64,000 nucleotides of DNA from positions 1-64,000 of the forward strand of contig CAJTCR010000025.1 of NCBI GenBank assembly GCA_910574915.1, in the 5' to 3' direction. This document shows positions 7,694-15,746 of the stretch, piece after piece (position 1 is the stretch's first letter; every line of letters starts with the position of its first letter). The notes below the pieces were generated by a model. It did not search any database. It had not been told where the DNA came from and saw only the letters and a list, made by a program, of their open reading frames with translations. Made by a program: the position numbers and the translations under genes. The stretch is from Eubacteriaceae bacterium (lineage in GTDB: Bacteria > Bacillota > Clostridia > Lachnospirales > Lachnospiraceae).

Positions 7694-8536
7694 ATGGAAC
7701 TGAAAATTTCAAAAGGGAAAATAATTGGGCATATTGTCGCCTATAATTTACTGTTTCTTGCAGGTGATCTGCTTAACAGCCTCGTATTTGATTTGCTTTT
7801 TTCAATAGTAGAATTGCCAATATGGGTGGTATATTCTGTTTTGCGGATGTTGGGGTGTTTAATATTTACTTATTTATTATTTTGGCTATACACGGTAAAG
7901 ATTCTCCGCCTCCAAATGGAGAGTTTTCGAATTACCTTATCAATTAAAAAATGGGCCTTATTATATGCCGTTATCCTCCCGTTTTTTGTGGTTATTTGCT
8001 ATTTCATAATAGGCGACTCGACAATGACAGCTTTAAATACAGGGGAGATAATTGCAGCGGTCATCTATTCTGCCATTGCAGCTTTGAAAGCAGGTGTTTT
8101 GGAAGAGATGCTGTTTCGTGGATATATTCTAAAATTTCTTGAACTAAAGTGGGGGAAAGTTGTTGCGGTTTTGCTTCCGTCCTTTTTGTTCAGCTTGATG
8201 CATATTCCCTCGATGGATGAGTTTAGCGTTGCAGGTATCTTGCTGCTAGTGATCAGTGGAACATTGGTAGGCATCATGTTTTCTCTTATCACATATAAGG
8301 GGAACTCCATAAGCAACAGCAGCTTGCTTCATGCAGTATGGAATTTTGTTTTTGTGACTGACATGATACATATCACAACTGCACAGGGCATTTATGGAGA
8401 GCCTGTTTTTTCAATTATCATTCCGTCAGATCATGTGTTGGTAACCGGAGCTGGATTTGGAGTAGAAGCTTCAATAATTGCCATTATCGGGTATTTATCT
8501 GTCTGCGGAGTCGTTATTCTACGGAAAAAGCGATGA
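7694..8536 (+). CDS. CPBP-family intramembrane metalloprotease
   Basis: This 280-residue integral membrane protein has about eight hydrophobic segments. It carries the three CPBP (Abi/CAAX protease-like) motifs: EEMLFRG near residue 137, FSLMHIP near residue 171, and HAVWNF near residue 212. The paired Glu, Arg and His residues form the metalloprotease active site. Family members process prenylated or hydrophobic peptides, and several give self-immunity to bacteriocins. The ribosome site is GTGGAGG, 7 bases before the start. No bacteriocin gene is adjacent, so the substrate is unknown. The gene is intact within a decayed neighbourhood. Confidence 0.88.
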   Translation: MELKISKGKIIGHIVAYNLLFLAGDLLNSLVFDLLFSIVELPIWVVYSVLRMLGCLIFTYLLFWLYTVKILRLQMESFRITLSIKKWALLYAVILPFFVVICYFIIGDSTMTALNTGEIIAAVIYSAIAALKAGVLEEMLFRGYILKFLELKWGKVVAVLLPSFLFSLMHIPSMDEFSVAGILLLVISGTLVGIMFSLITYKGNSISNSSLLHAVWNFVFVTDMIHITTAQGIYGEPVFSIIIPSDHVLVTGAGFGVEASIIAIIGYLSVCGVVILRKKR

Positions 8537-8733
8537 GTATTACTTCCAGCTTATTTGGGAATTATTAAAAAATTGCGTCTTAAACCCCTCTGATAAAACT
8601 TTTGAGGATTTCAAGATGATGATACAGGAATCTTATGATTTTGCAAAAGAAAAGTTTATCAAAAGAAAAAGGTGGCTTAAACGACGCATTTTCGGAAGAT
8701 ACCGGAAATGTGTATGGAAGGAGAGAAAAAATC

Positions 8734-9564
8734 ATGCTGGAATTTGCCCCCAATACTTATATGCTGGAATATCAGGACGGCGCCTACCTCTGTAACGGAA
8801 CGAAACGAGTAGAAGCGCCGCTGAATTTGGAGACCCTTGAGGAGGCTGTCAGGCAATGCCCAAAACTACAGGTAGTCTCCCTGGATGATGCCCCTTTTGG
8901 GGATGAGTGCTTTCCCATTCTGGCACGGATTCCCAAGCTGAACATGCTGGCTCTGCTGCGGGGCAGGCAGATTGCCGGACATGGTCTGGAACGGTTAAAA
9001 GACCTTCCGCTCAAAGATTTGTTTTTGCAACGGACCGCCCTGGATGATGAGGGACTGGTCCAGGCTGCGCAGATTAAAAAACTGGAGCATATTTGCATAG
9101 CTGCTTGTCACCGGGTCACCTCTGAGGGACTGCTGGCAATTTCCTGGAGGGATAAGCTGCGGGTCAGCGATGGCGACATGCATGATAAAGAGGGGCTGGC
9201 AGGACTGTTTACAGAGGCGGAACGCAAGGCTTATGAGGATGCCCGTACCTACAAAACCATGAAAAACAGGATCTCGCTGGACAGTCCCGAACTACAGGCT
9301 CCTGTCCATGCGCTGCAGGAATTCTTTGACGGCATGAACCGCTGGGAGTGGATGGCAGAACAAAAAGGTTACGGCAGCCAGGCGGATATGGATGCGCTGT
9401 TTGACAGACAGGTGAGTTGGACTCCCCGTCCTGGCTGGCGTCCTGTCCATCTTTGCTGGAAACGCGGCGGGACTTATGCAGGTCAGCATCTGGTTGATGG
9501 CAAATGGATGGTTGATAACGCCCAGCAGTGCCGGGAGGGGCGCTGGTCTTTCTGCGGGCTGTAA
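8734..9564 (+). CDS. Leucine-rich-repeat-like protein of unknown function
   Basis: The start at 8734 follows GGAAGGAG and gives 276 residues. The N-terminal half shows spaced leucine-rich units (LETLEEAVRQCPKLQVVSLDD, FPILARIPKLNMLAL, RLKDLPLKDLFLQ, IKKLEHICIAAC), as in short LRR solenoids used for protein binding. The C-terminal third has many Trp residues (RWEWMAEQKGYG, VHLCWKRGGTYAGQHL) and is not recognised. There is no signal peptide or membrane helix. An upstream open frame (about 8540-8730, TFEDFKMMIQESYDFAKEKF) looks like the end of a lost gene. It lies 198 bases after the CPBP gene. Confidence 0.55.
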   Translation: MLEFAPNTYMLEYQDGAYLCNGTKRVEAPLNLETLEEAVRQCPKLQVVSLDDAPFGDECFPILARIPKLNMLALLRGRQIAGHGLERLKDLPLKDLFLQRTALDDEGLVQAAQIKKLEHICIAACHRVTSEGLLAISWRDKLRVSDGDMHDKEGLAGLFTEAERKAYEDARTYKTMKNRISLDSPELQAPVHALQEFFDGMNRWEWMAEQKGYGSQADMDALFDRQVSWTPRPGWRPVHLCWKRGGTYAGQHLVDGKWMVDNAQQCREGRWSFCGL

Positions 9565-9673
9565 TTTGTATGGAACAAAAAGGATGGTGCAACCCATGAG
9601 CGTTTTGCAGACGACTGACCTCAAATTACAAATTCAAACTATGCGATTTATGTAATCCCATAGCAGCAAACAA

Positions 9674-10138
9674 ATGTTTGGCTGGGAAGTATCTATTGGA
9701 GATAAACTTACACACCAAGTTGGGACGGGAGAGCGCAAAGAAGTCATCATTATGGGAATTGTGGATGAGCGGGCGGCAGCTTTCAAAGATGCTGTTGATG
9801 GAAGGCTCGGTCTATATTGTGTTTTGATTCGGATGATAAAATTCCCTCCCGCTGCAAGGCAATGCTTGATGCTTTTATATCATAAATTTTACGGATTTAC
9901 AGCAACAAAGTTAGTGCATATGGGGATAAGCGCCTTTTTACCGGATTTGCTTGGAATTATGAAATACATAGGAGCTGCCTATATTTTATGGTTGGCAGTC
10001 CATATTGCGGCAAGCAAACCAACGACAGGCACTGTGGAAAAGTCAGCATCATTTCTAAAAGGATTTTTACTTGAGTTTGCCAATGTAAAAATCTATTTAT
10101 TCGGAATTACGGCATTGACAGGATGCATGTGCTTATGA
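9674..10138 (+). pseudogene. Chimeric ORF ending in a LysE-type exporter fragment
   Basis: From about 9930 the translation (FLPDLLGIMKYIGAAYILW, ASFLKGFLLEFANVKIY) is typical of the middle of LysE/RhtB amino-acid exporters. The N-terminal helices and the C-terminus are missing. The first 80 residues (KEVIIMGIVDERAAAFKDAV) belong to something else and are not recognised. The open frame therefore seems to be an accidental fusion of two remnants and is unlikely to make a working transporter. Confidence 0.5.
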
Positions 10139-10158
10139 CGGTGCTTTAGCCAGCCAGT

Positions 10159-10371
10159 GGAACAGTAACGATAGATGGCATACGCCGCACCAGGGAAAAT
10201 TATGAAAAAATACAAAGAAAGATCGGATATCTGCCGTAGGAAATAGAATTGTATCCAAATCTGTCCGTGCAGGACTGCCTGGAATATATGGGGGATTTGT
10301 CCAGCATACCGAAACGGACATATAAGGGATGCATCGGGCGCTATCTGGAAAAGACCGGCCTGTGTATAATT
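10159..10371 (+). pseudogene. Internal fragment of an ABC transporter ATPase
   Basis: The frame reads GTVTIDGIRRTRENYEKIQ, RKIGYLP, stop, then ELYPNLSVQDCLEYMGDLS and RYLEKTGL. This is the stretch between Walker A and the signature motif of an ABC ATPase. The Q-loop glutamine codon (expected in GYLPQE) has become TAG at about 10231. Walker A, signature and Walker B are all absent. The same frame then runs open into the 34-codon ORF upstream of the histidine kinase. Confidence 0.55.
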
Positions 10372-10452
10372 TGCAGTAGAAATTTATCAGAAAATGAGTA
10401 TAATAAAAGGGAAAAGAAAAACGATGCTTTCGATAGGGAGGAGCAAAGCAAA

Positions 10453-10557
10453 ATGAGTAAGCAGTTAGATTTTCCTTTTGATTTAGCAGAATATGCCTGC
10501 TTTTCCATGTTGTGCTGGAAAAAAGTGTTTGGCCAAAATGGAACGGTAGCAGTATGA
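10453..10557 (+). CDS. 34-residue peptide ORF coupled to the histidine kinase
   Basis: ATG 10453 is preceded by a strong GGGAGGAG. The ORF stops at TGA 10555-10557, which overlaps the kinase ATG at 10554 (ATGA). The product begins MSKQLDFPFDLAEY and continues ACFSMLCWKKVFGQNG. A Cys followed by four residues (CFSML) is reminiscent of the thiolactone core of Agr autoinducing peptides, and the position directly before an AgrC-like kinase fits a signal precursor. However, no AgrB-type processing protease is nearby, and the residues after the core are not the usual acidic tail. It could also be only a translational lead-in for the kinase. Confidence 0.4.
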   Translation: MSKQLDFPFDLAEYACFSMLCWKKVFGQNGTVAV

Positions 10558-11897
10558 ATGAGGTGTTTTTATGGATGCTTGCGGTTCATATCATGGATGT
10601 ATTGATTTCTTACTCCATTTATGGATGGTATTTATTTGATATTACAGGAGAGCGGGTACAGTTTCAAAAGCTCGGCAAATTTATCTTGTTTTCGGGGCTT
10701 TCCTCAGGAAGTATAGGATTTGTGCTGCTTTATATGAGTACGCTGAATGATGTGGCTGCGTATATGATTTCATCGGTAATTACGCTCGTGTTTTCAGCGG
10801 CAGCGGTTACCTTTCTTTGGAGATACGATGCCTGGAGAGCATTTACGATTTCGTGTGTCGCAGGGATTTTTCAGGTTAGCTGCGGTGCGGTTATCGCCTC
10901 GGTGGTCGCGCATTTTTTGGCACAGACAGAAAGTCTTCTGCTTTTTTATGCGGTCTATTTTATCTGTTATCTGACAGTTGGCGCGGTGGTCAGCCTGATC
11001 CTAAAAAAAATGCACTTTTCCAGGCTGATCCGATATTTTCTTGAGAAAGAGCAGACGCTGTGGCTGAGAGCCGCGGGTGCGTTTGTGCTGGAGATGATGG
11101 TTGAGATTTTTTTTGTACTGCGCAGGCAGCTTCATAGTGAGACAATCATTACCTACAATGCGGGAGTGGTGCTGCTGACAGTGCTGCTTGTGATGATTCT
11201 GCTGTATATGTCCGGGAAAGAGGAAAGCAGGCGCAAGCTTGAGTACCAGGAATCTTTGTTTATGCAGCAGCAGATTTACGTAAAGCATTTGGAGCAGATG
11301 CAGAAAGAAATGAGGGTGTTCCGGCACGATTATAAAAATACGCTGACGGGCATGTATTTGTATGCAAAAGAAGGCGATGCGCAAAAGATTCAGGAAGTTT
11401 TGGAAAGGCTGGAAATCGATTTTGACCAAAAGATCGGGGAAAAGATACACGCAGCGACGCAGATTGGAAATATTTGTATGCCGGAGATGAAAAGCCTTGT
11501 GCTTTCCAAGCTGACGAAAATGAACAAAAATGAGATTGCGTGCAGGCTGGAAGTGCTGTATCCGATTCACAGCTTTGGCATGGATGTCTGGGACTATAAC
11601 CAATGCCTGGGAATCCTGTTGGATAATGCGATCGAAGCCGCAATCACGCAGACGGAGCCTTATGTGGAATTGCAGCTTGTGTATGAGGGCGGATATTTTA
11701 CGACACGGGTGGCAAATCCGTGGGAACAGGAGGCAGACCTTGCGCATATGTGGAAGGAAGGCTACTCCACAAAAGGCGAACAGCGCGGCGTGGGACTGTC
11801 GAATTACAAGCGCATTCTCAAACGCTATCCACAGGCAGTGTCTGTGACAAGCTGTGAAAACCAGGTGTTTGTACAGGAGCTGACGGTTCCCGTATAA
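10554..11897 (+). CDS. AgrC-like GHKL sensor histidine kinase
   Basis: This 447-residue protein has six or seven hydrophobic N-terminal segments (to about residue 230) and a coiled-coil linker. The kinase core follows: H-box VFRHDYKNTLTGMYLY, N-box LGILLDNAIEAA and G-box GVGLSNYKRIL. This is the layout of peptide-sensing HPK10 kinases such as AgrC. The start at ATG 10554 overlaps the stop of the 34-codon ORF, suggesting coupled translation. A LytTR response regulator begins 62 bases downstream. The ligand is presumably a peptide but is not proven by the sequence. All catalytic motifs appear intact. Confidence 0.88.
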   Translation: MNEVFLWMLAVHIMDVLISYSIYGWYLFDITGERVQFQKLGKFILFSGLSSGSIGFVLLYMSTLNDVAAYMISSVITLVFSAAAVTFLWRYDAWRAFTISCVAGIFQVSCGAVIASVVAHFLAQTESLLLFYAVYFICYLTVGAVVSLILKKMHFSRLIRYFLEKEQTLWLRAAGAFVLEMMVEIFFVLRRQLHSETIITYNAGVVLLTVLLVMILLYMSGKEESRRKLEYQESLFMQQQIYVKHLEQMQKEMRVFRHDYKNTLTGMYLYAKEGDAQKIQEVLERLEIDFDQKIGEKIHAATQIGNICMPEMKSLVLSKLTKMNKNEIACRLEVLYPIHSFGMDVWDYNQCLGILLDNAIEAAITQTEPYVELQLVYEGGYFTTRVANPWEQEADLAHMWKEGYSTKGEQRGVGLSNYKRILKRYPQAVSVTSCENQVFVQELTVPV

Positions 11898-11959
11898 AGC
11901 ATGATACATATAAATCCAGGCAGTATGCATCGGATAGGAAAGATAACCGGAGACAGAAA

Positions 11960-12766
11960 ATGATAAATATTTATTTATGCGATGATGAAGATAGGATCAG
12001 AGATCAGATCCAGTCGGAGATCGAAAAAAAGATATTGATAGAAGCTTATGATATGTGCGTGGCATTCAGCACGAACAGCCCGAAAGAACTGCTTGAAGCG
12101 TCATGCAGGGCGCAGCAGAAGCAAAATATTTATTTTTTGGATGTGGAGTTAAAAGACGCAGAATATGACGGATTTCTGCTCGGAAAGGAACTGCGCAGGA
12201 TTGACCCGCATGGGACGCTTGTGTATATTACAAGCTTTCAAAATCTTGCGTTTCGTACGTTTCAGTACCATTTAGAAGCGTATGACTATATTATCAAAGA
12301 CCCGAAAAAACAGAGGGATTCCATAGGCAAGTGCCTGGAATCCCTGCATGTGCGTCTGCGGCAGGAAACAAATGCACAGATCAGCGAGGTGTATACGGTA
12401 AAGATCGGGGATATGGTAAAATATGTACCGCTCAAAGATATTATCTGCTTCGAGACAACCGCAAAGTCGCATCATGTGATCCTGCATACGAAAAGCAGCC
12501 GGATGGAATTTGTCGGAAACCTCAATGAGATCAGCAGACAGGTGGGGGATGTGTTTATACGCACGCACCGGTCTTATCTGGTGGCGCTGGATAAGATTAC
12601 GGATATAAATTTGAAAAATAATAGCCTGATAGCTGGAAATGTGGAATGCTTGGTTTCTAGGAGGATGAAGTCGGAGTTGTTAAAGAGGGTTGGGAGGAGG
12701 GGGACGCCGGAGGAAGGGGAGCGGGGCTGGCTTCCTGTTCCTTTTCCAAAATGTAAGGAGCCCTAA
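11960..12766 (+). CDS. LytTR response regulator (AgrA-like) with repeat-derived tail
   Basis: An N-terminal receiver domain (CDDE at residues 7-10, phospho-acceptor Asp in IYFLDVEL) is followed by a LytTR DNA-binding domain from about residue 140 (VKYVPLKDIICFETTAKS, VFIRTHRSYLVALDKI). It is the partner of the upstream GHKL kinase. The LytTR fold should end near residue 244 (SRRMKSELLKRVG). The last roughly 24 residues and the stop codon come from the left arm of a palindromic repeat (12701-12948), so the native C-terminus was overwritten or extended by that element. Probable targets include the exporter genes downstream, but no LytTR repeat was found there. Confidence 0.87.
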   Translation: MINIYLCDDEDRIRDQIQSEIEKKILIEAYDMCVAFSTNSPKELLEASCRAQQKQNIYFLDVELKDAEYDGFLLGKELRRIDPHGTLVYITSFQNLAFRTFQYHLEAYDYIIKDPKKQRDSIGKCLESLHVRLRQETNAQISEVYTVKIGDMVKYVPLKDIICFETTAKSHHVILHTKSSRMEFVGNLNEISRQVGDVFIRTHRSYLVALDKITDINLKNNSLIAGNVECLVSRRMKSELLKRVGRRGTPEEGERGWLPVPFPKCKEP

Positions 12767-12948
12767 GTATCCTGCTGTGACGCTGTGGCTGCGGACGGTC
12801 GCGCCACCTTGTCCGCTCCCGGCTGATCGCCGGAAGCTATCGGTGGCGCTTGGCTGCGCCCCTGGTTTCTGTGCAGGATACTAAGGGCTCCTAAACATTT
12901 TTCCAACGTCACAGGAAAGCCAGCACCGCTCCCCTTCCTCCGGCTGTC
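12701..12948. repeat. Interspersed palindrome, copy A
   Basis: The left arm (GGAGGAAGGGGAGCGGGGCT from about 12709) pairs with the right arm (AGCACCGCTCCCCTTCCTCC near 12920-12941). Inner arms ATGTAAGGAGCCCTAAGTAT and its near-complement ATACTAAGGGCTCCT flank a core containing CGGTCGCGCCACC and GGTGGCGCTTGGCTGCGCCC. The whole forms one long imperfect hairpin. The core is in the same orientation as copy C and inverted relative to B and E. It overlaps the 3' end of the LytTR gene. Confidence 0.8.
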
Positions 12949-13080
12949 TTTTCCAAGTTGGACGTAAAAGGACAGGCAGTGGACAGGGATTAGCGGCATA
13001 GCATTCCCGCAGAAAAACAGGCTACGATCAAGAACACATACGCTGCACCATGAATTTTCCGTGTAGCATGTGCGAAGAGC

Positions 13081-13316
13081 AGCCGGGAGAGAGGATGTGC
13101 CTCCCCTGGCGGCGGCTTTGGAAGAATGGTTAGAAGCCCTTGGTATCCTGCACAAAAAACCAGGGGCGTAGCCAAGCGGCACCTTTAGCTGCCAGCAGGC
13201 AGCGAACTAGGTGCCGCGACCGTCCACAGCCACAGTGTTACAGCAGGATACTTAGGGCTTCTTAGCATTCTGGAACGGACGCCGCCAGGGGAGGCACATC
13301 CTCTCTCCCGGCGTCC
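13081..13316. repeat. Interspersed palindrome, copy B
   Basis: The outer arms are perfectly complementary over about 30 bases (GAGAGGATGTGCCTCCCCTG at 13088 and its complement at 13286-13314). Inner arms AGAAGCCCTTGGTATCCTGC and GCAGGATACTTAGGGCTTCT bracket a core with GCGGCACC...GGTGCCGC and an inner GCTGCC...GGCAGC stem. It lies between the LytTR gene and the ABC operon, only 130 bases from copy A. The spacer 12949-13080 holds no gene. Confidence 0.8.
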
Positions 13317-13473
13317 CCCCCCGCACATATAACAATTCAGGAACAAATTCAACCCTTTAAGAAAAAAATCTTCCCCCACTTGACACCTATGCTAAAATAA
13401 AACAGAACAAAAAAGTGCCAGACAGCGGTGCAGCGTGCTGTGCCTGAATACCGTCCGGCGGAAAGGATGAACT

Positions 13474-14325
13474 ATGACTGAGGCGTACATTCGTGCGGAG
13501 CATATTACAAAGCAATACGACAAAGAACCGGTACTAAAGGATTTGAATGCGGTATTGCAAAAAGGGGAGATTTTGGGATTTTTAGGGCCAAGCGGAGCAG
13601 GGAAAACGACGACGATCAAGATCCTGACCGGGCAGCTAAAGCCGACATCCGGGGATGCCTACCTGTTGGGCATTCATGTGAAAAATATGGATGAGACAAT
13701 CTATGAGCAGATCGGCATTGTAACCGATCAGTCGGGTGTGTATGAGCGGCTGAGCGTCTACGAAAATCTAAAATATTTTGCAAGGATTCTGCGTGTGGAT
13801 GCAGGCGAAATCGACGGGCTGCTGCAAAGGGTAGGGCTTTTGGAGCATAAGAAAAAAGCCGCCGGCAAGCTTTCCAAAGGACAGATGCAAAGGCTTGTGC
13901 TTGCAAGGGCGGTGCTGCATAAACCGCGGATTCTGTTTCTGGATGAACCAACGAGCGGGCTTGACCCGTCTACGGCGCTGGAGATCCATCGGATGCTAAC
14001 GGAACTGAAAAACGAAGGAATGGCGATCTTTTTGACGACGCACAATATGGAGGAAGCGGCAAAGCTGTGCGACCATGTCGCATTGTTAAATGACGGACAG
14101 ATTGTGGAATATGGGACGCCTAAGGAACTGTGCCTGCGCTACAACCGGGACAAACGTTACCGGGTGCTTTTAGAAAGCGGCGAAGAGCTGGTGCTTGCGC
14201 AGACGCAGGAAAATGTAGACCGTCTTTCGGAGCTTATGAAAAGTAACCAGGTGGCAGCGCTGCATTCCTGCGAACCGACGCTGGAAAGTGTATTTTTGAC
14301 AGTAACAGGGAGGAAATTACAATGA
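13474..14325 (+). CDS. ABC transporter ATP-binding protein
   Basis: The 283-residue ATPase has Walker A GPSGAGKTTT, a Q-loop near ATDQSG, signature LSKGQMQRLVLARAVL, Walker B ILFLDEPTSGLDP and the H-loop histidine in LTTHNM. The C-terminal 60 residues resemble the regulatory extension of DrrA/antibiotic-type exporters. GGAAAGGATG lies before the start. It overlaps the next gene by four bases (ATGA), and together they form an ABC-2 exporter. Location after an Agr-like two-component system suggests peptide or antimicrobial export or detoxification controlled by it, but this is inference. Confidence 0.92.
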   Translation: MTEAYIRAEHITKQYDKEPVLKDLNAVLQKGEILGFLGPSGAGKTTTIKILTGQLKPTSGDAYLLGIHVKNMDETIYEQIGIVTDQSGVYERLSVYENLKYFARILRVDAGEIDGLLQRVGLLEHKKKAAGKLSKGQMQRLVLARAVLHKPRILFLDEPTSGLDPSTALEIHRMLTELKNEGMAIFLTTHNMEEAAKLCDHVALLNDGQIVEYGTPKELCLRYNRDKRYRVLLESGEELVLAQTQENVDRLSELMKSNQVAALHSCEPTLESVFLTVTGRKLQ

Positions 14326-15065
14326 AAACCATTCATATGCATAAGCTGAGTGCCGTGATGGAGATGAAGCTAAAAACAATATTTTCCAAAAATTTTATTA
14401 TTATGCCATTGTTTTCCATCGGCTTTACCTTTATAATGAAGCTGGTCTATGGCGCAGTGACAGAAGGCGGAATCAATGACGTGCTGTGCGGGCTTGCCTT
14501 ATCGTACGGAGCGCTGATGAATATTACCGGGACAGGTATTTACTGCGTAAGTGCGGCATTGGCAGAGGAAAAGGAGAAGCACACGCTGCGTGTACTGATG
14601 ACCTCGTCGGTCAATGGGCTGGAATTCTTTTTGGGCAGCCTGATCCCGTTTGTCGGCATGATGTTAGCGGTCAATGTTGTAGCTGCGCTGGTAGTAGGGC
14701 TTTCTATGACAGGCGTCCAGTGGGCGGCTTACCTTGGAGTGTCACTGCTTGCGGCGGTTACCTGTGCGGTAGTCGGCATGATTTTTGGTATTTTTTCGAA
14801 AAACCAGGTAACAGCCAGTACGGTAACGACACCTGCGATGCTTGTACTTATGATGGTACCAATGTTTGGAAACTTAAATAAGACGATGGAGACGATCTCA
14901 GGCTTCCTGTTTACAGGCGTATTGCAGCAGACGGTTGTGAATATTTCGCAAAGGAAAGACCAGCTTGTGAACGGGTTAAGCATTGCGGTGATTGCAGTAG
15001 AGATTGTGGCAGCGGTAGCTTGCTTCCTTGTGATCTATCGTCGCAACGGATACGATTCACAATAG
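14322..15065 (+). CDS. ABC-2 type membrane permease
   Basis: The 247-residue protein has about six transmembrane segments, including FIIMPLFSIGFTFIMKLVYG and a C-terminal helix VIAVEIVAAVACFLVIY. The loop around EEKEKHTLRVLMTSSV matches the conserved cytoplasmic coupling segment of ABC-2 permeases. Translation starts inside the stop of the ATPase gene. It pairs with the preceding ATPase. The substrate cannot be read from sequence. Confidence 0.88.
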   Translation: MKTIHMHKLSAVMEMKLKTIFSKNFIIMPLFSIGFTFIMKLVYGAVTEGGINDVLCGLALSYGALMNITGTGIYCVSAALAEEKEKHTLRVLMTSSVNGLEFFLGSLIPFVGMMLAVNVVAALVVGLSMTGVQWAAYLGVSLLAAVTCAVVGMIFGIFSKNQVTASTVTTPAMLVLMMVPMFGNLNKTMETISGFLFTGVLQQTVVNISQRKDQLVNGLSIAVIAVEIVAAVACFLVIYRRNGYDSQ

Positions 15066-15086
15066 CAGCAAAAGGAAGGAAAGGGA

Positions 15087-15698
15087 ATGAATAAAAAATT
15101 TGATAAGATACATAAGCTGACGGACAATCCATTTTTAAACCTCTATCAGATGGATGCCCTGGACACAAAAGGGATGCCGTTTTCGTATTATTTTGCATCC
15201 AGGAACGATGCACAGCATATTAAAATCCGTACCAAGTCCGTACGGGCAGAAGGCATTGTAATCTATGCGGTGACAGAGGAAGCACAGCCAAGGCTGGTGC
15301 TGATCCGCCAGTACCGTTATCCGGTCGATGCGTTTATGTATGAGCTTCCTGCGGGGCTGATTGATGGAGACGAAACGCATGGAATGGCTGCCGCAAGGGA
15401 GATGAAGGAAGAAACCGGGCTTGATTTTATCGAATATACCGGCGGCAGGGAGTGCTACCGCAGGCCGTACTTTATGGGGCCGGGATTTACGGATGAAACA
15501 AGCGCGACGGTATTTGGAACGGTAAGCGGAACGGTTTCCGACGCGTTTGTGGAGGATACCGAGGAGATTCAGGTAATTCTTGCCGATAAGGAAAAGGTGC
15601 GGCACATTCTTGCCAACGAGCGCGTTTCTATACGCGGGGCGTATTTGATGATGCATTTTTTACATGCATCGGAGCCGTTTTCGTTTCTGGATGCATAA
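15087..15698 (+). CDS. NUDIX hydrolase, ADP-ribose pyrophosphatase type
   Basis: A full Nudix box is present at residues about 90-112 (GLIDGDETHGMAAAREMKEE then TGL), with the REMKEE metal-binding glutamates. Before it, VLIRQYRYPVDAFMYELPAG is the characteristic segment of ADP-ribose pyrophosphatases. At 203 residues it has the family's usual length. The reaction would be hydrolysis of ADP-ribose or a related nucleoside diphosphate derivative. It follows the ABC permease by 21 bases and ends at a shared terminator. Confidence 0.9.
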   Translation: MNKKFDKIHKLTDNPFLNLYQMDALDTKGMPFSYYFASRNDAQHIKIRTKSVRAEGIVIYAVTEEAQPRLVLIRQYRYPVDAFMYELPAGLIDGDETHGMAAAREMKEETGLDFIEYTGGRECYRRPYFMGPGFTDETSATVFGTVSGTVSDAFVEDTEEIQVILADKEKVRHILANERVSIRGAYLMMHFLHASEPFSFLDA

Positions 15699-15701
15699 AA
15701 C

Positions 15702-15738
15702 AAAAAAATGGCTGTGCTTGATTGCATAGCCATTTTTT
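15702..15738. terminator. Bidirectional terminator between NUDIX gene and glgB
   Basis: AAAAAATGGCTGTGC and GCATAGCCATTTTTT form a stem with a 6-base loop, with T-runs on both strands. It serves both convergent genes. Confidence 0.85.
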
Positions 15739-15746
15739 GTCAGCAT

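Noticed and set aside
11001-11930. 309-residue minus-strand ORF opposite the AgrC-like kinase
   Set aside because: It is a shadow of the kinase. His/Gln/Leu-rich composition and lack of motifs show it is not a gene.
12763-13182. Minus-strand ORFs within palindromes A and B
   Set aside because: They are open only because of the GC-rich repeats. They have no ribosome site and no protein-like features.
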